Source: TCS55 sp964343505
GTDB taxonomy: Bacteria; Fidelibacterota; Marinisomatia; Marinisomatales; TCS55
Length of the DNA: 64,000 nt
NCBI GenBank assembly: GCA_964343505.1
Contig: CAYFJU010000005.1
Span: 1-64,000 of the forward strand
Direction: 5' to 3'
The translations under genes and the position numbers were made by a program. This document shows, in pieces, positions 55,344-63,439 of the stretch (its first letter is position 1; each line of letters begins with the position of its first letter). The notes under the pieces are model-generated. The model saw only the letters and a list, made by a program, of their open reading frames with translations. It ran no database searches and was not told the origin of the DNA.

Positions 55344-56734
55344 GGGAGAGGATGAAGCAAATATTAATCAGTCGAGGATTGATATTCCTGTTGGGGATGA
55401 ATGTTATCATTGGACAAAAGGGTGATGGATGGCAGTCAATATTTGATGAAAAAACACTTGATGGATGGCATCAAAAAGGTGGCAATGCCACCTATGAAGT
55501 CAAAGATAATATGATTGTGGGTAAAACGGTTGCCAATTCACCCAATAGCTTTTTGTGTACGGACAAGTTTTATTCTGATTTTATCCTGGAATATGAAGTA
55601 TTTGTAGATCCTGAACTGAATTCCGGCGTCCAGGTCAGAAGTAACAGCAATCCGGATTATCGGAAGGGCCGTGTTCACGGATACCAGGTTGAAGTGGATC
55701 CCACACCCCGGGCGTTCACAGGGGGTATTTATGATGAATCCCGCCGTGGATGGATCTATCCCCTATCCCGAAACCCAAAAGGGCGGACTGCTTTTAAAAA
55801 CGGCCAATGGAACCATTTTCGGGTGGAGGCTGTAGGTAATTCTATCCGCACTTGGGTCAACGGTATTATGTGTGCAAACCTTGTAGATGACCTCACAGAT
55901 AAAGGATTTATTGGTTTACAGGTTCACTCCATTTACCGTCCGGAATTGGTAGGCCGAATCGTAAAATGGCGGAATATCCGCATTAAAACTGGGAATTTGG
56001 AACGAAGCAGAAAAGTTGTGGACCCGCAAGTGGATGAAATCAGTTTCCTGAATAACCGGCTTACAGAGACAGAAAAGAAAAAAGGGTGGCGACTTTTGTT
56101 TGATGGCCGAACAAATAAGGGCTGGCGCGGAGCAAAATTAGATCGATTCCCGAAAAAGGGGTGGCAGATAAAAAAGGGTATTTTAACCGTTCTTGCCACA
56201 GACGGGGGTGAATCCACCGGCCCCGGTGATATCATTACTGAGGACCAATTCAGCGATTTTGAATTGGTGTTGGATTTTAAGATTACTGAAGGTGCCAACA
56301 GTGGTATCAAATATTTTGTGGATCCTGAATTAAACAAAGGTGTCGGTTCAGCCATTGGCTGTGAATTCCAAATTTTAGACGATAGAAAACACCCGGATGC
56401 CAAAAAAGGAATAGCCGGAAACCGTACCGTTGGTTCCCTTTATGACCTTATGGCGGCAGAAGGATTGACCGTATCAGGGAGAGGGAAACAATTCAAAGGC
56501 ATTGGGGCATGGAACCGGGCGAGAATTGTTTCAAAAGACGGCCATGTTGAACATTGGCTGAATGGAGAAAAAGTGCTGGAATATGACCGCTACTCTCAAA
56601 TGTTCAGAGCACTGGTCGCCGGGAGCAAATATGCCAAATGGAAGAATTTCGGTCAATGGCCTCAGGGGCATATTCTGCTTCAAGACCACGGTGACACGGT
56701 GCATTTTAGCAATATCAAAATCCGGGAGTTTTAA
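55340..56734 (+). CDS. Tandem DUF1080 (3-keto-disaccharide hydrolase-like) protein
   Basis: A 464-residue exported protein with two DUF1080 concanavalin-like domains, about residues 25-220 and 245-464. Each begins with a W..(I/L)FD..TL.GW-type strand, with NSGVQVRS and NSGIKYFV at matching positions. DUF1080 members include hydrolases that split 3-keto-glycosides. Two Gfo/Idh/MocA oxidoreductases follow directly and could make the 3-keto substrate. The start at 55340 overlaps the previous stop by four bases; an in-frame ATG at 55352 is possible. Confidence 0.85.
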   Translation: MRERMKQILISRGLIFLLGMNVIIGQKGDGWQSIFDEKTLDGWHQKGGNATYEVKDNMIVGKTVANSPNSFLCTDKFYSDFILEYEVFVDPELNSGVQVRSNSNPDYRKGRVHGYQVEVDPTPRAFTGGIYDESRRGWIYPLSRNPKGRTAFKNGQWNHFRVEAVGNSIRTWVNGIMCANLVDDLTDKGFIGLQVHSIYRPELVGRIVKWRNIRIKTGNLERSRKVVDPQVDEISFLNNRLTETEKKKGWRLLFDGRTNKGWRGAKLDRFPKKGWQIKKGILTVLATDGGESTGPGDIITEDQFSDFELVLDFKITEGANSGIKYFVDPELNKGVGSAIGCEFQILDDRKHPDAKKGIAGNRTVGSLYDLMAAEGLTVSGRGKQFKGIGAWNRARIVSKDGHVEHWLNGEKVLEYDRYSQMFRALVAGSKYAKWKNFGQWPQGHILLQDHGDTVHFSNIKIREF

Positions 56735-58060
56735 ATGGCTGACAAAAAAGTATCCCGCAGATCATTTTTAAAAACCACTTCCATTGCCGGTGCAGGGTTG
56801 GCCCTTTCTGCCAAGAGTTATGGCATGATCCTTGGAGCAAATGACCGTGTAAACTTTGCCATTGCCGGGTTGAACGGCCGGGGCAATGGCCTGATTGGCG
56901 GTGTGGCCCTTTCTCCAAATACACAGATCAGTTATTTCTGTGACGTTGATGAAAGGGTATACCTGAAGGCCATGAAAAATGCGAAGGAGAATTATGGCCT
57001 ATCTCCAAAAACGGAGAATGACTTCAGGAAATTGCTGGAGAATCAGGATGTGGATGTCCTTGTGATTGCCACACCGGACCATTGGCATGCCCCCATGAGT
57101 ATCCTCGCTCTTGAAGCGGGGAAGCATGTTTATGTCGAAAAACCCTGCAGTCACAATCCTCGGGAGGGTGAACTCTTGATCGCTGCCCAAAAGAAGTATA
57201 AGGGTGTCATACAGATGGGGAACCAGCAGCGGTCTGCATCAACATCCATCGAGGCAATTCGTGATATTCGGAATGGCCTAATAGGGGAAGTTTATTTTGG
57301 GAAGGCTTGGTACGCCAACAGCCGCGGTTCAATTGGTAAAGGAAGGGTGGCAAAAGTGCCTGAAAATTTGGACTGGGACCTCTGGCAAGGGCCTGCTCCC
57401 CGGCGCCGATACAAGGACAATCGGGTCCACTATAACTGGCATTGGTTTTGGGATTGGGGCACAGGTGAAATCAATAATAATGGCACCCATGAAATTGATA
57501 TTTGCCGTTGGGCTTTGGATGTAGATTTTCCAACCGAGGTGAATTCTTCCGGGGGACGCTACCATTTCGATGATGATTGGGAATTCTATGATACGCAAGT
57601 CGTTAATTACCAATTCCCCGGGAATAAAATGATCACCTGGGAAGGGCGAAGCTGCAATCCATTCACTTATCACGGGCGCGGCAGAGGCGCAAGCATCCAT
57701 GGGACAAAAGGAACCATTATTTTAGACCGGAACGGTTACCTCGCTTATGGCATGGATGGCAAAGTGATTAAAGATTCCCGTGAGAAAAAGAAAAGTGCCA
57801 CCACTAATACGGTGGGTATTGGGAATCTGGATATCCTCCATATGACCAATATGCTGAATGTGATCCGCAAAAATGAAAAACAACATTCTCCTATCGACGA
57901 GGGGCATAAGAGTAACCTTTTATGCCACTTGGGGAATATTGCCCAGGAAATGGGACGTGTTTTAAAGACCAACCCGAGAAACGGTAAAATTCTGAATGAC
58001 CGAAAAGCCATGAAAATGTGGTCTCGAGATTATGAATCGGGTTGGGAGCCAAAGGTCTAA
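56735..58060 (+). CDS. Gfo/Idh/MocA oxidoreductase, Tat-exported (1)
   Basis: A 441-residue NAD(P)-dependent sugar oxidoreductase with a twin-arginine signal SRRSFLK at residues 7-13, so it is folded and exported with its cofactor. The Rossmann motif AIAGLNGRGNG lies at about 42-52, EKP in YVEKPCSHN near 135, and GTHEIDICRW supplies the catalytic His. Starting on the base after the DUF1080 gene, it probably oxidises the sugar to a 3-keto derivative in the periplasm. Family and export are clear; the sugar is not. Confidence 0.88.
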   Translation: MADKKVSRRSFLKTTSIAGAGLALSAKSYGMILGANDRVNFAIAGLNGRGNGLIGGVALSPNTQISYFCDVDERVYLKAMKNAKENYGLSPKTENDFRKLLENQDVDVLVIATPDHWHAPMSILALEAGKHVYVEKPCSHNPREGELLIAAQKKYKGVIQMGNQQRSASTSIEAIRDIRNGLIGEVYFGKAWYANSRGSIGKGRVAKVPENLDWDLWQGPAPRRRYKDNRVHYNWHWFWDWGTGEINNNGTHEIDICRWALDVDFPTEVNSSGGRYHFDDDWEFYDTQVVNYQFPGNKMITWEGRSCNPFTYHGRGRGASIHGTKGTIILDRNGYLAYGMDGKVIKDSREKKKSATTNTVGIGNLDILHMTNMLNVIRKNEKQHSPIDEGHKSNLLCHLGNIAQEMGRVLKTNPRNGKILNDRKAMKMWSRDYESGWEPKV

Positions 58061-58077
58061 AAAGGGGGGATAGAATA

Positions 58078-59268
58078 TTGGGAAATAGAAGAGAATTTTT
58101 GAAAAAGTCATCCCTGGCGATGGGTGGATTATCTTTGGGTTTGGGTCCAATGATTTTAAAAGGTGCGGGGAAAAACGAAATCATTAATATCGGTGTTATC
58201 GGGACTGGTGACCGCGGCGGTGGCTTAACCCGGATAATGAAAGATATTCCCCACCTCCGGGTTTTGGGATGTTGTGACATCATTCCTTTCAGGCTGGAAA
58301 AAACACTGTCTAATGCCCATAAGAATGCAAAAGGTTATACAGATTACCGGAAAATGCTGGACAATCCGGATATTGATGCCATCATCGTATCCACACCCTT
58401 CAGTATGCATTATGAAATGGCCATGGATGCTCTGGATGCAGGGAAGCATGTCTTTTGTGAAAAAACCATGATTCGTGGGATCAAAGAATCCAAACAATTG
58501 GTCAAATCGGTTAAGAACCAAAAAAAGACTTTTCAGGTTGGACATCAATACCATAATTCAAGGCTTTATTTAGAAGTGGTTAAGCAGATTCGAAAGGGAT
58601 TTATTGGTGAGGTTACTGCTTTTGAATGTCAATGGAATAGAAATGGAAACTGGCGGCGCCATGTGCCTGATCCTAAATGGGAACGGATGATCAATTGGCG
58701 AATGTATCGTGAATATTCGGGCGGTTTAGCGGCGGAATTATCGTCTCATCAAATCGATTTCTGCAATTGGGTGACGGGATCTCATATTCAAAAACTCACC
58801 GGATTTGGTGGAATCGATCATTGGAAGGATGGGCGGGAAACCTTTGACAATATTCACCTGATTACTGAATATCCCAATGGGGTAAAAGCCAGTTTTAAGT
58901 GCATGACCAACAATGCTTATAACGATTATATGATTGTTGTGAAAGGGACAAAAGGCACCTTTGTCATAAAACCTTTCAGTGCAACGATCTATGCTGAATC
59001 CAATAAAGTGAAAGAGTTAGGGCTTGTGGATGGTGTTTCGGGGGCCACCTTGCAGACCTTGAAGTCAGGTAAGGGAAAAAAGTTAGACGTGAATCATATG
59101 GATCCAACTAAACAGGCGCTTTTGGATTTTGGCGAAAATATCCGGAATAATAAAAAACCCATATCCAATGTGGAATCGGGCGCTTTGGTTTCCATCTCAG
59201 TCCAAATGGCTTTAGATGCTATGATAGGCGGGAAGATAGAATATTGGAAACCACATTATGACATTTAA
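58078..59268 (+). CDS. Gfo/Idh/MocA oxidoreductase, Tat-exported (2)
   Basis: A second Gfo/Idh/MocA enzyme, 396 residues from TTG 58078, which has AAGGGGGGA seven bases upstream and gives a compact Tat signal (NRREFLKK). An ATG at 58042 inside the previous gene is less likely. GVIGTGDRGGG is the cofactor loop. The usual EKP reads EKT (FCEKTMIRG), and ELSSHQIDFCNW carries the His. It may be the partner enzyme that oxidises or reduces the aglycone or the other end of the keto-sugar cycle. Confidence 0.86.
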   Translation: MGNRREFLKKSSLAMGGLSLGLGPMILKGAGKNEIINIGVIGTGDRGGGLTRIMKDIPHLRVLGCCDIIPFRLEKTLSNAHKNAKGYTDYRKMLDNPDIDAIIVSTPFSMHYEMAMDALDAGKHVFCEKTMIRGIKESKQLVKSVKNQKKTFQVGHQYHNSRLYLEVVKQIRKGFIGEVTAFECQWNRNGNWRRHVPDPKWERMINWRMYREYSGGLAAELSSHQIDFCNWVTGSHIQKLTGFGGIDHWKDGRETFDNIHLITEYPNGVKASFKCMTNNAYNDYMIVVKGTKGTFVIKPFSATIYAESNKVKELGLVDGVSGATLQTLKSGKGKKLDVNHMDPTKQALLDFGENIRNNKKPISNVESGALVSISVQMALDAMIGGKIEYWKPHYDI

Positions 59269-60319
59269 ACTTTTATTCCGTTTAGGGTTAGTCAGTTTTA
59301 TTTATTTTGTTACAGCCTGCGAAACAAGGGAAGAAAAAAAAATCACTATTGGAGTTTGGGATAATTATTCCGAGAAATCCATGTCGGAATGGGATCAATA
59401 TTTTAAAAAATATATTGAAGCTGGTATAACCGATTATTTTATTCATGGGAGTCCGGAAAATATCCAAAAACTGGCCCAAATCGTACATGGGAGAGATATT
59501 AATCTCCATGCCTGGGTATGGACCATGAATCGGCCAGGAGATAGGGTGGCCGAACAGAATCGGGATTGGTATTCGGTAAACCGCAATGAGGATAACAGCT
59601 ACGATTATCGTGCCTATGTGGATTATTACCAGTGGCTGAGCCCCTTTAGCGAAGGGGCGAGGGAACATATTAAATCCATCATGAAATCTTACGCCGAAAT
59701 AGCAGGTATTACTTCAGTCCATCTGGATTATGTGCGCTATTGCGATGTGGTTCTTCCGCCGAAATTGCAGCCCAAATATAAACTGGTTCAAGACCGTGAA
59801 ATGGCGGAATATGATTTTGGTTATCATCCGGAAGCGCGGCGCGGATTTAAAACTATTTTTGGGGTTGACCCCCTGGAAATGGATCATCCGGAACTGAGTG
59901 ATGAATGGCGGCAGTATCGATTGAATGCGCTCACATCTCTGGTGAATGAGATTGCAGAAATTGTTCATGCCCATGACAAAAAACTGTCCGCCGCTGTTTT
60001 TCCCTTTCCTGAAATGGCCCGCAAAATGGTGCGCCAGGATTGGTCTTCCTGGGATTTGGATATTGTGTGCCCCATGAATTACCATAATTTTTATAATGAC
60101 AACCTGGACTGGATCAAGTTTAGTGTAGAAAATGGCGTGCGGGAAACCCAAGGAAAATTTCATTATAATTCCGGGCTTTTTGTCGGCGCCCTTTCACCGG
60201 AAGATTTGAAAAAAGCCATTCAGAAATCAAAAGATGCGGGCGCCAATGGTGTCACCCTTTTCAGTGTGAATGGGTTGACGGACACACATCTAGAAATATT
60301 AAAAACCATTAAACAGTAA
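59258..60319 (+). CDS. Glycoside hydrolase-like lipoprotein (GHL10/COG1649 type)
   Basis: A 353-residue lipoprotein (FVTAC, Cys21) with a predicted TIM barrel. ITSVHLDYVRYCD near residue 147 matches the HLDY(I/V)RYP strand of GHL10 (DUF187/COG1649) proteins, and LDIVCPMNYHNFY comes later. These are distant glycosidase relatives with mostly unknown substrates. It overlaps the previous gene by 11 bp. Being last but one in the glycan locus, it may cleave a linkage not covered by the recognised GH enzymes. Confidence 0.75.
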   Translation: MTFKLLFRLGLVSFIYFVTACETREEKKITIGVWDNYSEKSMSEWDQYFKKYIEAGITDYFIHGSPENIQKLAQIVHGRDINLHAWVWTMNRPGDRVAEQNRDWYSVNRNEDNSYDYRAYVDYYQWLSPFSEGAREHIKSIMKSYAEIAGITSVHLDYVRYCDVVLPPKLQPKYKLVQDREMAEYDFGYHPEARRGFKTIFGVDPLEMDHPELSDEWRQYRLNALTSLVNEIAEIVHAHDKKLSAAVFPFPEMARKMVRQDWSSWDLDIVCPMNYHNFYNDNLDWIKFSVENGVRETQGKFHYNSGLFVGALSPEDLKKAIQKSKDAGANGVTLFSVNGLTDTHLEILKTIKQ

Positions 60320-60328
60320 ACGAGAATT

Positions 60329-63118
60329 ATGTTTGAGAATAATAAAGTACGGTTACCCCTTATCTGTCTATGGTCAATGCTTGTATTAACGGTTGCATGT
60401 ACGAAATATGATAAATCCCTTCCGGAGGGAAAGGGGAGACTTGAGATTACCCTCCTGAATGGGGAATCCGGCCAACCGATTCCAGGGAAATGGTTATTCT
60501 TTAATGGGGATGATCCCGTAGATCTTCAATTAACGTCTACGGGCAATTTGGCTATACGCAAGCATACCATATATACTCTCACCGGGCGGGATACAATTAT
60601 CATTCCAATGGGTGAATACGAAATATGGGCCGGGCGTGGTATGGAATACAGCATAGCCAAGAAATCAATTACAATTCGTGATCAGGAACATGCGACCCTC
60701 ACCTTGAAGATTAAAAGAAGTGTCGACACAGAAGGGTTTGTCTCCGGGGATATGCACTTGCATACGGTCACCCATTCCGGGCATGGTGATTCAAACATGG
60801 AAGAGCGTATTATTTCTTGCATTGGAGAAGGTCTGGAATGGGCTGTGGCGACTGACCACAACCATGTGGTTGACTATGATACCGTCATTACAGCTTTTGC
60901 TACAGAACAATATATCTCTAGCACGGTGGGGAATGAAGTAAGTTCTCAATTCGGCCATTTTAATAATTTTCCCGTTCCAAAAGGGTCTGCTCCGGTTGAA
61001 ATAGATTCGGCCGATGCCAATAAATTGTTTAAGCAAATTCGAGCCGAAACCGATTCATCGGTAATTCAGGTAAATCACCCACGCTGGGAAGGGATTGATT
61101 ATTTCACGGTAATGGATTTTGATGAACATCTGGCTGAAACAGAAAATAAAAATTGGAGTTGGGATTTTGACGCCATAGAAATACTCAATGAGAATGCCGG
61201 GTGGGGGTGGGTGGCGACCTCCCAAAATCCCTATTCTGTGCGTCAGGATTGGTATAACATATTAAACAGCGGACAAAGGGTAACGGGTGTCGGAAACTCG
61301 GATAGTCACACCGTAGAAAAATTGTTGGCCGGTATGCCGCGGAATTATATTGCAAGTCCAACCGACGACCCCAGTCTGATCGATGAAAAAACATTAAGCC
61401 AAAATATTAACAAGGGGCGGGTGTCCGTCGCTCAGGGGCTTTATGTCCAAATGTGGGTCAATGGCGTTCAACACCGGAGCGACACAACCCTAACAGGTGG
61501 TGAAATTGCAGTTCGCGTTAAAGTTCAGGCGCCGGAATGGATAGATTGCGATTCTGTACAAATTATTGGTAATGGAAAAATATTGCGGCGGTTTCCGGCC
61601 CATCCTGCTAAAAATGGGGTCAAGTTCGACAAAACAATATCCATGAAAATTTCTGAGGATACCTGGTTGATAGCGGTGGCCACCGGGGATGAATCCATGG
61701 CGCCCATGATCCATGATGCACCGGACCCGATTACACCCTTGGGCTTCACAAATCCAGTGTGGGTAGATGCCGATGAGGATGGGCAGTTTGTTTCCCTGAA
61801 AAAAAGGGCCAATCGTTTAGTCGTGGAATATCAGGATGGCGTCCAATCCTTGGCTTCTGCCTTAACCACCCAAACACAAATGATTCCTTTTGTGACGGGC
61901 GCTTTGGCCAAGCGCAAGCCCGCAGAAGCAATGGCTTTAATCGCCGAACTCTTACCGGGATTGGATTCGGACTTAACCCTGTTTATGATTCGCCAATTAG
62001 GAAAATTGGATTTGGTAGAAGGAGATCGTCTTTTAGAAAAAATAGAAAAAGGGACAACCGATCCCCTAATCAGGTCGGCTGTCCTTTTGGCTTTGGACGC
62101 AGAAGAAAAAAATGGATTATCTGCCAAACAATTAAAAAAGCTGCATAATCATTTTCGCCTATTCGATGAGGGTGATAAAAAATTGACCACCTATATCCTT
62201 GAATCGATCAGTGAAAAGGATAAGCAGTTGAAGGAAATATTATCTGCACAAATCACAAATGGTGGGTCAGATAAAAAAATATCTTTTGAAACGGAAGAAT
62301 ATTCCTGGAAGGAAGATGAATTCTTAATCGGTGGGTACTATCAGTTTTCAAATTCTGAGGCCAATTATATTATGGTTGAGTTCTGGTCTCAAAATGTTGG
62401 TGATTTACCTTTTATCATTGAAAGCGATGGTCCGCACTTTGGGTGGGTAAACGGATCGTTATATTTTAATCGATCGGAAGGTACTGAAAGTCGCTTCGGC
62501 AGAGGTAAAATATCTATACCAGTCCAAGTAGGAAAAAATCAGCTAATTGTTGGTGTCAAGGGTAAACCATCAAACTTTTTTCTTGTTCCTTTAGATTCGA
62601 ACCGGTGGTTGAATCCGGAACTGGCGAATAAGGAAATTGAACCGCACCTGGGTCTGGATATTGTGCCTGAAATTGAATTTCCCTATGCAGAAAAATATAG
62701 GGGAGGTGAAAATGCCCTAACCGACGGCTATCGTGCCTCAACTCAATATTCGGACGGATTTTGGATGGGGTTTGAAGAAAAAGACATGGTTTTGGAATTT
62801 GATCTGGAATCACCCACCCTGATTTCCCAAATTTCAGCCGGTTTTCTCCAGGACTTTAAAGCCTGGATTTGGTTGCCTGATGAAATGGAAATATGGATTT
62901 CGGAAGAAGGCTATGAATATGAATTTGCAGGGAAATGGACCAATACGATATCCGATCAGAAAAGCCCCGCTTTCCTACACGAGGCAATTGTCGATATCGA
63001 ACCATCTTCCGTGCATAAAATAAAAATTATAGCCAATAATATGGGAATTTGCCCTGAATGGCATCAAGGTGCAGGGGGTAAGGCCTGGTTATTTTGTGAT
63101 GAAATAAAATTTAAGTAA
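60329..63118 (+). CDS. PHP-domain (CehA/McbA-like) lipoprotein with C-terminal discoidin-like module
   Basis: A 929-residue lipoprotein (TVAC, Cys24). A beta-sandwich region (about 30-135) precedes a PHP metallohydrolase domain (about 138-440) with GDMHLHT (His143, His145), ATDHNHVVDY, VNHPRW and NSDSH, the metal ligands of CehA/McbA-type proteins. A helical HEAT-like part (about 500-640), a further sandwich and the CPEWHQGAGGKAW module (about 785-929) follow. The shared module ties it to the sulfatase and GH20 enzyme. PHP members here may hydrolyse phospho- or ester bonds; the true reaction is unknown. Confidence 0.8.
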   Translation: MFENNKVRLPLICLWSMLVLTVACTKYDKSLPEGKGRLEITLLNGESGQPIPGKWLFFNGDDPVDLQLTSTGNLAIRKHTIYTLTGRDTIIIPMGEYEIWAGRGMEYSIAKKSITIRDQEHATLTLKIKRSVDTEGFVSGDMHLHTVTHSGHGDSNMEERIISCIGEGLEWAVATDHNHVVDYDTVITAFATEQYISSTVGNEVSSQFGHFNNFPVPKGSAPVEIDSADANKLFKQIRAETDSSVIQVNHPRWEGIDYFTVMDFDEHLAETENKNWSWDFDAIEILNENAGWGWVATSQNPYSVRQDWYNILNSGQRVTGVGNSDSHTVEKLLAGMPRNYIASPTDDPSLIDEKTLSQNINKGRVSVAQGLYVQMWVNGVQHRSDTTLTGGEIAVRVKVQAPEWIDCDSVQIIGNGKILRRFPAHPAKNGVKFDKTISMKISEDTWLIAVATGDESMAPMIHDAPDPITPLGFTNPVWVDADEDGQFVSLKKRANRLVVEYQDGVQSLASALTTQTQMIPFVTGALAKRKPAEAMALIAELLPGLDSDLTLFMIRQLGKLDLVEGDRLLEKIEKGTTDPLIRSAVLLALDAEEKNGLSAKQLKKLHNHFRLFDEGDKKLTTYILESISEKDKQLKEILSAQITNGGSDKKISFETEEYSWKEDEFLIGGYYQFSNSEANYIMVEFWSQNVGDLPFIIESDGPHFGWVNGSLYFNRSEGTESRFGRGKISIPVQVGKNQLIVGVKGKPSNFFLVPLDSNRWLNPELANKEIEPHLGLDIVPEIEFPYAEKYRGGENALTDGYRASTQYSDGFWMGFEEKDMVLEFDLESPTLISQISAGFLQDFKAWIWLPDEMEIWISEEGYEYEFAGKWTNTISDQKSPAFLHEAIVDIEPSSVHKIKIIANNMGICPEWHQGAGGKAWLFCDEIKFK

Positions 63119-63181
63119 AAAAAACAAACGTCGGTAAAATTACCCCTAGATTGGGTCAAATCCACCTAAACTTTTGGGTAA

Positions 63182-63301
63182 TTAGTCTTCATAATAGAAT
63201 GACTTTTTCTGCGCTTTCCAATTATCTGCAATACCGTATGGGGTAGTGGCAAAAATAATGATATTCCAGATTAAAGGGATAAAAGGATACTCGCGGTTCT
63301 C
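63182..63301 (-). pseudogene. Headless 3' part of a small membrane-protein gene
   Basis: Read on the minus strand, codons from 63301 to the TAA at 63182-63184 encode ENREYPFIPLIWNIIIFATT followed by PYGIADNWKAQKKSFYYED. This is one predicted membrane helix with a charged tail. A stop lies just upstream in frame and no start codon is available in the present orientation. Inverting the segment 63302-63385 supplies an ATG and 20 further codons in frame, for a total of 60 residues. The gene would then follow the minus-strand symporter by about 75 bp, so it could be a small accessory subunit of it. The function is unknown. Confidence 0.6.
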
Positions 63302-63397
63302 CTTTTTAAGTTAATTTACCAAATGTCGCTAAACAACGGAGGAGAGCATCCGTATTTTGATATGGTAGAATCTCAAAAAGTATATGAGAACCGCGAG
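63290..63397. repeat. Perfect 12-bp inverted repeats bounding an 84-bp segment
   Basis: CTCGCGGTTCTC (63290-63301) and GAGAACCGCGAG (63386-63397) flank 84 bp that hold, on the plus strand, ATG at 63323 and 20 further codons. The arms lie in frame with the codons on both sides after inversion. This is the layout of a site-specific DNA inversion switch; no recombinase gene is in the window. Confidence 0.75.
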
Positions 63398-63439
63398 CGA
63401 TGTAGCTTTAATTCTTTATTCTATAAAAATCCATTTCCA

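Larger units (their letters stand above)
63119..63439. other. Intergenic region with invertible-element candidate
   Basis: No intact gene. It contains an 8-bp inverted pair AATTACCC (63138-63145) / GGGTAATT (63176-63183) after the PHP gene, the headless minus-strand reading frame at 63182-63301 and the inverted-repeat-bounded segment at 63290-63397, each listed or discussed separately. Confidence 0.6.
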
